From NCBI GenBank assembly GCA_008360975.2, contig VLJF02000047.1, positions 2,975,698-3,039,697 on the forward strand: DNA of 64,000 bases, written 5' to 3'. Shown piece after piece: positions 48,401-60,500 of this stretch. This stretch comes from Lichenostomus cassidix. Its lineage: Eukaryota; Chordata; Aves; Passeriformes; Meliphagidae. The translations under genes were made by a program, and so were the position numbers. Position 1 is the first letter of the stretch; each line of letters starts with the position of its first letter. Below the pieces are notes generated by a model. It worked only from the letters and a program-made list of their open reading frames with translations, made no database searches and was not told the DNA's origin.

Positions 48401-51400
48401 GATGGAGACCTGTTTTTCCTGGGATCTGTACAAAGTAAGTGACCTGGAAGTGGACTTGGAGGGCCTGTGTTGGAGTCCTGGATTATCCTGGGATCTGTAC
48501 AAATTAAGTGACCTGGAAGTGGACATAGAGCGCCTGTGATGGAGACCTGGTTTTTCCTGGGATCTGTACAAAGTAAGTGACCTGGAAGTGGACTTGGAGG
48601 GCCTGTGATGGAGACCTGGTTTTTCCTGGGATCTGTACAAAGTAAGTGACCTGGAAAAGGACATAGAGCGCCTGTGATGGAGACCTAGTTTTTCCTGGGA
48701 TCTGTACAAAGTAAGTGACCTGGAAGTGGACTTGGAGGGCCTGTGATGGAGACCTGGTTTTTCCTGGGATCTGTACAAAGTAAGTGACCTGGAAGTGGAC
48801 TTGGAGGGCCTGTGATGGAGACCTGGTTTTTCCTGGGATCTGTACAAGGTAAGTGGCGTGGAGGTGGACATGGAGGGCCTGTGATGGAGACCTGTTTTTT
48901 CCTGGGATCTGTACAAAGTCAGTGATGTGGAGTGGACTTGGAGGGCCTGTGATGGAGACCTGGATTGCCCCGCAGTCTGTAGAAAGTAAGTGGCGTGGAG
49001 GTGGACTTGGAGGGCTTGTGATGGAGACCTGGTTTTTCCTGGGATCTGTACAAAGTAAGTGACCTGGAAGTGGCCATAGAGTGCCTGTGATGGAGACCTG
49101 GTTTTTCCTGGGATCTGTACAAAGTAAGTGACCTGGAGGTGGACTTGGAGCGTCTATGCTGGAGACCTGGATTGCCCCGCTGTCTGTAGAAAGTAAGTGG
49201 CGTGGAGGTGGACTTGGAGGGCCTGTGATGGAGACCTGGTTTTTCCTGGGATCTGTACAAGGTAAGTGACCTGGAAGTGGACATGGAGGGCCTGTGATGG
49301 AGACCTGGTTTTTCCTGGGATCTGTACAAAGTAAGTGAGCTGGAAGTGGCCATAGAGCGCCTGTGATGGAGACCTGGTTTTTCCTGGGATCTGTACAAAG
49401 TAAGTGACCTGGAAGTGGACTTGGAGGGCCTGTGATGGAGACCTGGTTTTTCCTGGGATCTGTACAAGGTAAGTGACCTGGAGGTGGACATGGAGGGCCT
49501 GTGATGGAGACCTGGTTTTTCCTGGGATCTGTACAAGGTATGTGACCTGGAAGTGGACATGGAGGGTCTGTGATGGAGACCTGGTTTTTCCTGGGATCTG
49601 TACAAGGTAAGTGACCTGGAAGTGGACATGGAGGGCCTGTGATGGAGACCTGGTTTTTCCTGGGATCTGTACAAGGTAAGTTGCGTGGAGGTGGACATGG
49701 AGGGCCTGTGATGGAGACCTGTTTTTTCCTGGGATCTGTACAAAGTCAGTGATGTGGAGTGGACTTGGAGGGTCTATGCTGGAGACCTGGATTGCCCCGC
49801 AGTCTGTAGAAAGTAAGTGGCGTGGAGGTGGACTTGGAGCGTCTATGCTGGAGACCTGGTTTTTCCTGGGATCTGTACAAGGTAAGTGACCTGGAAGTGG
49901 ACATGGAGGGCCTGTGATGGAGACCTGGTTTTTCCTGGGATCTGTACAAGGTAAGTGACCTGGAAGTGGACATGGAGGGCCTGTGATGGAGACCTGGTTT
50001 TTCCTGGGATCTGTACAAGGTCTGTGATCTGAAAGTGGACATGGAGGGCCTGTGATGGAGACCTGGTTTTTCCTGGGATCTGTACAAGGTAAGTGACCTG
50101 GAAGTGGACATGGAGGGCCTGTGATGGAGACCTGGGTTTTCCTGGGATCTGTACAAAGTAAGTGACCTGGAAAAGGACATAGAGCGCCTGTGATGGAGAC
50201 CTGGTTTTTCCTGGGATCTGTACAAAGTAAGTGACCTGGAAAAGGACATAGAGCGCCTGTGATGGAGACCTGGTTTTTCCTGGGATCTGTACAAAGTAAG
50301 TGACCTGGAAGTGGACATGGAGGGCCTGTGATGGAGACCTTGTTTTTCCTGCGATCTGTACAAGGTAAGTGACCTGGAAGTGGACATAGAGCGCCGGTGA
50401 TGGAGAGCTGGTTTTTCCTGGCATCTGTACAAGGTAAGTGACCTGGAAGTGGACTTGGAGCGTCTATGCTGGAGACCTGGATTGCCCCGCTGTCTGTAGA
50501 AAGTAAGTGGCGTGGAGGTGGACTTGGAGTGTCTATGCTGGCGACCTGGTTTTTCCTGGGATCTGTACAAGGTAAGTGACCTGGAAGTGGACATGGAGGG
50601 CCTGTGATGGAGACCTGGTTTTTCCTGGGATCTGTACAAAGTAAGTGACCTGGAAGTGGACTTGGAGGGCCTGTGATGGAGACCTGGTTTTTCCTGGGAT
50701 CTGTACAAAGTAAGTGACCTGGAAGTGGACATGGAGGGCCTGTGATGGAGACCTGGTTTTTCCTGGGATCTGTACAAAGTAAGTGACCTGGAAGTGGACT
50801 TGGAGGGCCTGTGATGGAGACCTGGTTTTTCCTGGGATCTGTACAAAGTAAGTGACCTGGAAGTGGACATGGAGGGCCTGTGATGGAGACCTGGTTTTTC
50901 CTGGGATCTGTACAAAGTAAGTGACCTGGAAGTGGACATAGAGCGCCGGTGATGGAGACCTGGTTTTTCCTAGCATCTGTACAAGGTAAGTGACCTGGAA
51001 GTGGACTTGGAGTGTCTATGCTGGAGACCTGGATTGCCCCGCGGTCTGTAGAAAGTAAGTGGCGTGGAGGTGGACTTGGAGTGTCTATGCTGGCGACCTG
51101 GTTTTTCCTGGGATCTGTACAAGGTAAGTGACCTGGAAGTGGACATGGAGGGCCTGTGATGGAGACCTGGTTTTTCCTGGGATCTGTACAAAGTAAGTGA
51201 CCTGGAAGTGGACATAGAGTGCCGGTGATGGAGACCTGGTTTTTCCTGGCATCTGTACAAGGTAAGTGGGGTGGACGTGGACTTAGAGCGTCTGTACTGG
51301 AGGCCTTGATGTGCCCATGCTGTGTAGAAAGTAAGTGGCCTTGAGATAGACTTAGAGCGCCTGTGATGGAGACCTGGTTTTTCCTGGCATCTTTGCAACG

Positions 51401-54400
51401 TAAGTGACCTGGAAGTGGACTTTGAGGGCCTGTGATGGAGACCTGGTTTTTCCTGGGATGTGTAGCAAGTAAGTGACCTGGAAGTGGACTTGGAGGGCCT
51501 GTGATGGAGACCTGTTTTTTCCTGGGATCTGTACAAAGTAAGTGACCTGGAAGTGGACTTGGAAGGCCTGTGATGGAGACCTGTTTTTTCCTGGGATCTG
51601 TACAAGGTAAGTGACCTGGAAGTGGACTTGCAGCGCCTTTGATGGAGACCTGGTTTTTCCTGGGATCTGTACAAGGTAAGTGGGGTGGGTGTGGAGTTAG
51701 AGCGTCAGTGCTGGAGGCCTTGATTTGCCCATCCTGTGTAGAAAGTAAGTGGCCTCGAGATGGACTTAGAGCGCCTGTGATGGAGACCTGGTTTTTCCTG
51801 GGATCTGTAGAAAGTAAGTGACCTGGAAGTGGACTTGGAGGGCCTGTGATGGAGACCTGTTTTTTCCTGGGATCTGTACAATGTCAGTGACCTGGAAGTG
51901 GACTTGGAGGGTCTATGCTGGAGACCTGGATTGCCCCGCAGTCTGTAGAAAGTAAGTGGCGTGGAGGTGGACTTGGAGGGCTTGTGATGGAGACCTGGTT
52001 TTTCCTGGGATCTGTACAAAGTAAGTGACCTGGAAGTGGACATGGAGGGCCTGTGATGGAGACCTGGTTTTTCCTGGGATCTGTACAAAGTAAATGATGT
52101 GGAGTGGACTTGGAGGGCCTGTGATGGGGACCTGGTTTTTCCTGGGATCTGTACAAAGTAAGTGATGTGGAGTGGACTTGGAGGGCCTGTGATGGGGACC
52201 TGTTTTTTCCTGGGATCTGTACAAAGTAAGTGAGCTGGAAGTGGCCATAGAGCGCCTGTGATGGAGACCTGGTTTTTCCTGAGATCTGTACAAAGTAAAT
52301 GATGTGGAGTGGACTTGGAGGGCCTGTGATGGAGACCTGGTTTTTCCTGGGATCTGTACAAGGTAAGTGACCTGGAAGTGGACATGGAGGGCCTGTGATG
52401 GAGACCTGGTTTTTCCTGGGATCTGTACAAGGTATGTGGCGTGGAGGTTGACATGGAGGGCCTGTGATGGAGACCTGGTTTTTCCTGGGATCTGTACAAA
52501 GTCAGTGATGTGGAGTGGACTTGGAGCGTCTATGCTGGAGACCTGGATTGCCCCGCTGTCTGTAGAAAGTAAGTGGCGTGGAGATGGACTTGGAGGGCCT
52601 GTGATGGAGACCTGGTTTTTCCTGGGATCTGTACAAGGTAAGTGACCTGGAAGTGGACATGGAGGGCCTGTGATGGAGACCTGGTTTTTCCTGGTATCTG
52701 TACAAAGTAAGTGAGCTGGAAGTGGCCATAGTGCGCCTGTGATGGAGACCTGGTTTTTCCTGGGATCTGTACAAAGTAAATGATGTGGAGTGGACTTGGA
52801 GGGCCTGTGATGGGGACCTGTTTTTTCCTGGGATCTGAACAAAGTAAGTTATGTGGAGTGGACTTGGAGGGCCTGTGATGGGGACCTGTTTTTTCCTGGG
52901 ATCTGTACAAAGTAAGTGACCTGGAAGTGGACTTGGAGGGCCTGTGATGGAGACCTGGTTTTTCCTGGGATCTGTACAAAGTAAGTGACCTGGAAAAGGA
53001 CATAGAGCGCCTGTGATGGAGACCTCGTTTTTCCTGGGATCTGTACAAAGCAAGTGACCTGGAAAAGGACATAGAGCGCCTGTGATGGAGACCTAGTTTT
53101 TCCGGGGATCTGTACAAAGTAAGTGGCCTGGAAGTGGACTTGGAGCGTCTATGCTGGAGACCTGGATTGCCCCGCGGTCTGTAGAAAGTAAGTGGCGTGG
53201 AGGTGGACTTGGAGTGTCTATGCTGGCGACCTGGTTTTTCCTGGGATCTGTACAAAGTAAGTGACCTGGAAGTGGACATGGAGGGCCTGTGATGGAGACC
53301 TGGTTTTTCCTGGGATCTGTACAAAGTAAGTGACCTGGAAATGGACTTGGAGGGCCTGTGATGGAGACCTGGTTTTTCCTGGGATCTGTACAAGGTAAGT
53401 GACCTGGAAGTGGACATGGAGGGCCTGTGATGGAGACCTGGTTTTTCCTGGGATCTGTACAAAGTAAGTGACCTGGAAGTGGACATAGAGCGCCGGTGAT
53501 GGAGACCTGGTTTTTCCTAGCATCTGTACAAGGTAAGTGACCTGGAAGTGGCCATAGAGCACCTGTGATGGAGACCTGGATTGCCCCGCGGTCTGTAGAA
53601 AGTAAGTGGCGTGGAGGTGGACTTGGAGTGTCTATGCTGGAGACCTGGTTTTTCCTGGGATCTGTACAAGGTAAGTGACCTGGAAGTGGACTTGGAGGGC
53701 CTGTGATGGAGACCTGTTTTTTCCTGGGATCTGTACAAGGTAAGTGATCTGGAAGTGGACTTGGAGGGCCTGTGATGGAGACCTGTTTTTCCTGGGATCT
53801 GTACAAAGTAAGTGACCTGGAAGTGGACTTGGAGGGCCTGTGATGGAGACCTGTTTTTCCTGGGATCTGTACAAAGTAAGTGACCTGGAAGTGGACATGG
53901 AGGGCCTGTGATGGAGACCTGGTTTTTCCTGGGATCTGTACAAGGTAAGTGGCGTGGAGGTGGACATGGAGGGCCTGTGATGGAGACCTGTTTTTTCCTG
54001 GGATCTGTACAAAGTCAGTGATGTGGAGTGGACTTGGAGTGTCTATGCTGGAGACCTGGATTGCCCCACAGTTTGTAGAAAGTAAGTGGCGTGGAGGTGG
54101 ACTTGGAGCGTCTATGCTGGAGACCTGGTTTTTCCTGGGATCTGTACAAGGTAAGTGACCTGGAAGTGGACATGGAGGGCCTGTGATGGAGACCTGCTTT
54201 TTCCTGGGATCTGTACAAGGTAAGTGACCTGGAAGTGGACATGGAGGGCCTGTGATGGAGACCTGGTTTTTCCTGGGATCTGTACAAGGTAAGTGACCTG
54301 GAAGTGGACATGGAGGGCCTGTGATGGAGACCTGGTTTTTCCTGGGATCTGTACAAGGTTAGTGACCTGGAAGTGGACTTGGAGGGCCTGTGATGGAGAC

Positions 54401-57007
54401 CTGGATTGCCCCGTGGTCTGTAGAAAGTAAGTGGCGTGGAGGTGGACTTGGAGGGCCTGTAATGGAGACCTGTTTTTTCCTGGGATCAGTACAAAGGAAG
54501 TGACCTGGAAGTGGCCATAGAGTGCCTGTGATGGAAACCTGTTTTTTCCTGGGATCTGTACAAAGTAAGTGACCTGGAAGTGGACATAGAGTGCCGGTGA
54601 TGGAGACCTGGTTTTTCCTGGCATCTGTACAAAGTAAGTGGGGTGGACGTGGACTTAGAGCGTCTGTGCTGGAGGCCATGATGTTCACATGCTGTGTAGA
54701 AAGTAAGTGGCCTTGAGATGGACTTAGAGCGCCTGTGATGGAGACCTGGTTTTTCCTGGGATCTGTACAAAGTAAGTGACCTGGAAGTGGACTTGGAGGG
54801 CCTGTGATGGAGACCTGGTTTTCCTGGGATCTGTACAAGGTATGTGGCGTGGAGGTGGACATGGAGGGCCTGTGATGGAGACCTGGTTTTTCCTGGGATC
54901 TGTACAAAGTCAGTGATGTGGAGTGGACTTGGAGCGTCTATGCTGGAGACCTGGATTGCCCCGCTGTCTGTAGAAAGTAAGTGGCGTGGAGGTGGACTTG
55001 GAGGGCCTGTGATGGAGACCTGGTTTTTCCTGGGATCTGTACAAGGTAAGTGACCTGGAAGTGGACATGGAGGGCCTGTGATGGAGACCTGGTTTTTCCT
55101 GGGATCTGTACAAAGTAAGTGAGCTGGAAGTGGCCATAGAGCGCCTGTGATGGAGACCTGGTTTTTCCTGGGATCTGTACAAAGTAAGTGACCTGGAAGT
55201 GGACCTTGAGGGCCTGTGATGGAGACCTGGTTTTTCCTGGGATCTGAACAAAGTAAGTGATGTGGAGTGGACTTGGAGGGCCTGTGATGGAGACCTGTTT
55301 TTCCCTGGTCTGTACAAAGTAAGTGACCTGGAAGTGGACTTGGAGGGCCTGTGATGGAGACCTGGTTTTTCCTGGGATCTGTACAAAGTAAGTGACCTGG
55401 AAGTGGACATGGAGGGCCTGTGATGGAGACCTGGTTTTTCCTGTGATCTGTACAAAGTAAGTGACCTGGAAGTGGACATAGAATGCCGGTGATGGAGACC
55501 TGGTTTTTCCTGGCATCTGTACAAGGTAAGTGGGGTGGACGTGGACTTAGAGTGTCTGTACTGGAGGCCTTGATGTGCCCATGCTGTGTAGAAAGTAAGT
55601 GGCCTTGAGATGAACTTAGAGCGCCTGTGATGGAGACCTGGTTTTTCCTGGGATCTTTGCAACGTAAGTGACCTGGAAGTGGACTTTGAGGGCCTGTGAT
55701 GGAGACCTGGTTTTTCCTGGGATGTGTAGCAAGTAAGTGACCTGGAAGTGGACTTGGAGGGCCTGTGATGGAGACCTGTTTTTTCCTGGGATCTGTACAA
55801 AGTAAGTGACCTGGATGTGGACTTGGAGGGCCTGTGATGGAGACCTGTTTTTTCCTGGGATCTGTACAAGGTAAGTGACCTGGAAGTGGACATAGAGCGC
55901 CTGTGATGGAGACCTGGTTTTTCCTGGGATCTGTACAAAGTAAGTGACCTGGAAGTGGACTTGGAGGGCCTGTGATGGGGACCTGGTTTTTCCTGGCATC
56001 TGTACAAAGTAAGTGACCTGGAAGTGGACTTGCAGCGCCTGTGATGGAGACCTGTTTTTTCCTGGGATCTGTACAAGGTAAGTGGGGTGGGTGTGGACTT
56101 AGAGCGTCAGTGCTGGAGGCCTTGATGTGCCCATGCTGTGTAGAAAGTAAGTGGCCTCGAGATGGACTTAGAGCGCCTGTGATGGGGACCTGGTTTTTCC
56201 TACAGTCTGTAGAAAGTAAGTGACCTGGAAGTGGACTTGGAGGGCCTGTGATGGAGACCTGTTTATTCCTGGGATCTGTACAAAGTCAGTGATGTGGAGT
56301 GGACTTGGAGGGTCTATGCTGGAGACCTGGATTGCCCCGCAGTCTGTAGAAAGTAAGTGGCGTGGAGGTGGACTTGGAGGGCTTGTGATGGAGACCTGGT
56401 TTTTCCTGGGATCTGTACAAAGTAAGCGACCTGGAAGTGGCCATAGAGTGCCTGTGATGGAGACCTGGTTTTTCCTGGGATCTGTACAAAGTAAGTGACC
56501 TGGAAGTGGACTTGGAGGGCCTGTGATGGGGACCTGGTTTTTCCTGGGATCTGTACAAAGTAAGTGACCTGGAAGTGGACTTGCAGCGCCTGTGATGGAG
56601 ACCTGTTTTTTCCTGGGATCTGTACAAGGTAAGTGGGGTGGACGTGGACTTAGAGCGTCAGTGCTGGAGGCCTTGATGTGCCCATGCTGTGTAGAAAGTA
56701 AGTGGCCTCGAGATGGACTTAGAGCGCCTGTGATGGGGACCTGGTTTTTCCTGGGATCTGTAGAAAGTAAGTGACCTGGAAGTGGACTTGGAGGGCCTGT
56801 GATGGAGACCTGTTTTTTCCTGGGATCTGTAGAAAGTAAGTGATGTGGAAGGGGACATAGAGTGCCTGTGATGGGGATCTGGTTTTTCCTGGGATCTGTA
56901 CAAAGTAAGTGACCTGGAAGTGGACATGGAGGGCCTGTGATGGAGACCTGGTTTTTCCTGGGATCTGTACAAAGTAAGTGACCTGGAAGTGGACTTGGAG
57001 GGCCTGT

Positions 57008-57012
57008 GATGG
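57008..57012 (-). repeat. Target site duplication, LTR copy 3 (low-coordinate side)
   Basis: GATGG, the reverse complement of CCATC, directly abuts the element; its partner is at 57519-57523. Confidence 0.92.
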
Positions 57013-57518
57013 TGTATTGGTTTGAAAACAAACCAGTGGGAGATCACAAGTCAAGATTGAAATTAAAAATAAGTGAAATAATACAAGGAAAAGCACTGAC
57101 AAAGTCAGATACAACCTAACACCCTGTTAGGGTGGTAGTAGCAGTCCAACTGAAGTAGTCCAGTTGAAGCGGTGATCCTGTGAAGGTCTAGTCTCCAGCT
57201 GAAGATCCAGTGGTAGCTCTGGTCCTCTGGGAACCCAGTAGACAGGGCTCGCTCAGGCAGTTCCAGGGCCAGGTTATATCCAGGTGGGAACACCTGGCTC
57301 CTCCCTCCTCGGCAGAGCATCTCACAATGGGATAAGTCCATGAGTCACACGGTGGGTCCCTGATGGCCCATTGCCTGTCATGCGGGGTGGGTCGTTAGCA
57401 AGTGATAATAGCTAACAGATGGCCCATTGCCTGTCATCCGGAGTGGGTGATAGCAGCTAATGGCCCACAGCTAGTGGTAATAGAATACTTAACTACATCA
57501 ATATTGCAACCTAGGACA
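57013..57518 (-). mobile_element. Solo LTR, copy 3, inverted (506 bp)
   Basis: On the minus strand it has the same TGTCCTAGG start and CCAATACA end, 56-bp internal duplication and TATA-like box (57274-57280). It lacks 5 bp (CTCAT, in the TTATCTCATCCCATTG region of copies 1 and 2), accounting for 506 versus 511 bp. It has private changes such as CACCCCGCATG for CACCCGGCATG, ACTAGCTGTGG for ACCAGCTGTGG and GAGCGAGCC for GAGCTAGCC. The insertion base and 5-bp duplication match the other copies, so it descends from the same event, but it separated from them earlier than copies 1 and 2 did from each other. Confidence 0.88.
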
Positions 57519-57523
57519 GATGG
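57519..57523 (-). repeat. Target site duplication, LTR copy 3 (high-coordinate side)
   Basis: GATGG follows GGACA, the reverse complement of the LTR start, and runs straight into AGACCTGG of the resumed monomer. Confidence 0.92.
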
Positions 57524-60500
57524 AGACCTGGTTTTTCCTGGGATCTGTACAAGGTAAGTGACCTGGAAGTGGACATGGAGGGCCTGTGATGGAGACCTGT
57601 TTTTTCCTGGGATTTGTACAAAGTCAGTGATGTGGAGTGGACTTGGAGGGTCTATGCTGGAGACCTGGATTGCCCCGCAGTCTGTAGAAAGTAAGTGGTG
57701 TGGAGGTGGACTTGGAGGGCTTGTGATGGGGACCTGGTTTTTCCTGGGATCTGTACAAAGTAAGTGACCTGGAAGTGGCCATAGAGTGCCTGTGATGGAG
57801 ACCTGGTTTTTCCTGGGATCTGTACAAAGTAAGTGACCTGGAGGTGGACTTGGAGCGTCTATGCTGGAGACCTGGATTGCCCCGCTGTCTGTAGAAAGTA
57901 AGTGGCGTGGAGGTGGACTTGGAGCGTCTATGCTGGAGACCTGGTTTTTCCTGGGATCTTTTCAAAGTAAATGACCTAGAAGTGGACTTGGAGGGCCTGT
58001 GATGGAGACCTGGTTTTTCCTGGGATCTGTACAAAGTAAGTGACCTGGAAGTGGACTTGGAGGGCCTGTGATGGAGACCTGGTTTTTCCTGGGATCTGTA
58101 CAAAGTAAGTGACCTGGAAGTGGACTTGGAGGGCCTGTGATGGAGACCTGGTTTTTCCTGGGATCTGTACAAAGTAAGTGACCTGGAAGTGGACTTGAGG
58201 GCCTGTGATGGAGACCTGGTTTTTCCTGGGATCTGTACAAGGTAAGTGACCTGGAAGTGGACATGGAGGGCCTGTGATGGAGACCTGGTTTTTCCTGGGA
58301 TCTGTACAAGGTAAGTGACCTGGAAGTGGACATGGAGGGCCTGTGATGGAGACCTGGTTTTTCCTGGGATCTGTACAAGGTAAGTGACCTGGAAGTGGAC
58401 ATGGAGGGCCTGTGATGGAGACCTGGTTTTTCCTGGGATCTGTACAAGGTAAGTGACCTGGAAGTGGACATGGAGGGCCTGTGATGGAGACCTGGTTTTT
58501 CCTGGGATCTGTACAAGGTAAGTGACCTGGAAGTGGACATGGAGGGCCTGTGATGGAGACCTGGTTTTTCCTGGGATCTGTACAAAGTAAGTGACCTGGA
58601 AGTGGACTTGGAGGGTCTATGCTGGAGACCTGGATTGCCCCGCTGTCTGTAGAAAGTAAGTGGCGTGGAGGTGGACTTGGAGGGCTTGTGATGGAGACCT
58701 GGTTTTTCCTGGGATCTGTACACGGTAAGTGACCTGGAAGTGGACATGGAGGGCCTGTGATGGAGACCTGGTTTTTCCTGGGATCTGTACAAAGTAAGTG
58801 ACCTGGAAGTGGCCATAGAGCGCCTGTGATGGAGACCTGTTTTTTCCTGGGATCTGTACAAAGTAAGTGATGTGGAAGTGGACATAGAATGCCTGTGATG
58901 GAGACCTCGTTTTTCCTGGGATCTGTACAAGGTAAGTGGGGTGGACGTGGACATGGAGGGTCTGTGCTGGAGGCCTTGATGTGCCCATGTTGTGTAGAAA
59001 GTAAGTGGCCTCGAGATGGACTTAGAGCGCCTGTGATGGAGTCCTGGATTTTCCTGGGATCTTTGCAACGTAAGTGATCTGGAAGTGGACTTTGAGGGCC
59101 TGTGATGGAGACCTGTTTTTTCCTGGGATCTGTACAAAGTAAGTGACCTGGAAGTGGCCATAGAGCGCCTGTGATGGAGACCTGGTTTTTCCTGGGATCT
59201 GTTCAATGTAAGTGGCGTGGAGGTGGACTTGGAGGGCTTGTGATGGGGACCTGGATTTTCCTGGGATCTGTACAAAGTAAGTGACCTGGAAGTGGCCATA
59301 GAGTGCCTGTGATGGAGACCTGGTTTTTCCTGGGATCTGTACAAGGTAAGTGACCTGGAGGTGGACTTGGAGCGTCTATGCTGGAGACCTGGTTTTTCCT
59401 GGGATCTTTTCAAAGTAAATGACCTGGAAGTGGACTTGGAGGGCCTGTGATGGAGACCTGGTTTTTCCTGGGATCTGTACAAAGTAAGTGACCTGGAAAA
59501 GGACATAGAGCGCCTGTGATGGAGACCTGGTTTTTCCTGGGATCTGTACAAGGTAAGTGACCTGGAAGTGGACATGGAGGGCCTGTGATGGAGACCTGGT
59601 TTTTCCTGGTATCTGTACAAGGTAAGTGACCTGGAAGTGGACTTTGAGGGCCTGTGATGGAGACCTGGTTTTTCCTGGGATCTGTACAAGGTAAGTGACC
59701 TGGAAGTGGACTTGGAGGGCCTGTGATGGAGACCTGGTTTTTCCTGGGATCTGTACAAGGTAAGTGACCTGGAAGTGGACTTGGAGGGCCTGTGATGGAG
59801 ACCTGGTTTTTCCTGGGATCTGTACAAAGTAAGTGGGGTGGGTGTGGACTTAGAGCGTCTGTACTGGAGGCCTTGATGTGCCCATGCTGTGTAGAAAGTA
59901 AGTGGCCTCGAGATGGACTTAGAGCGCCTGTGATGGGGACCTGGTTTTTCCTGGGATCTGTAGAAAGTAAGTGACCTGGAAGTGGACTTGGAGGGCCTGT
60001 GATGGAGACCTGTTTGTTCCTGGGATCTGTACAAAGTCAGTGATGTGGAGTGGACTTGGAGGGCCTGTGATGGAGAGCTGGATTGCCCCGCAGTCTGTAG
60101 AAAGTAAGTGGCGTGGAGGTGGACTTGGAGGGCTTGTGATGGAGACCTGGTTTTTCCTGGGATCTGTACAAGGTAAGTGACCTGGAAGTGGACATGGAGG
60201 GCCTGTGATGGAGACCTGGTTTTTCCTGGGATCTGTACAAAGTAAGTGATGTGGAAGTGGACATAGAGTGCCTGTGATGGAGACCTGGTTTTTCCTGGGA
60301 TCTGTACAAAGTAAGTGACCTGGAAGTGGACTTGGAGCGTCTATGCTGGAGACCTGGATTGCCCCGCTGTCTGTAGAAACTAAGTGGCGTGGAGGTGGAC
60401 TTGGAGGGCCTGTGATGGAGACTTGGTTTTTCCTGGGATCTGTGCAAGGTAAGTGACCTGGAAGTGGACATGGAGGGCCTGAGATGGAGACCTGGTTTTT

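Larger units (their letters stand above)
37617..50990 (-). repeat. ~13-kb duplicated satellite block, copy B
   Basis: This is the partner of 19932-33080. It includes at least two extra monomers relative to copy A, in 48950-49743 (one unit, 274 versus 251 codons of open frame) and near 50240-50310. Local monomer replacement is visible, for example at 46140-46430 where copy B has five near-identical GACTTGGAGGG units and copy A has GACATGGAGGG units with CCTCGTTTTTCC. Confidence 0.82.
19932..57012 (-). repeat. 69-bp satellite array, right arm, main segment (inverted)
   Basis: The same monomer family occupies this segment entirely in reverse orientation (GATGGAGACCTGG, TTTTTCCTGGGATC, TGTACAAGGTAAGTG, ACCTGGAAGTGGAC). 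It is built from nested higher-order repeats with spacings of 2,135, 4,338, about 5,302 and about 17,700 bp. B, C and E types occur as in the left arm. Long minus-strand open frames (up to 773 codons ending near 34750) are period artefacts. No unique sequence, gene or LTR interrupts these 37 kb. Confidence 0.97.
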
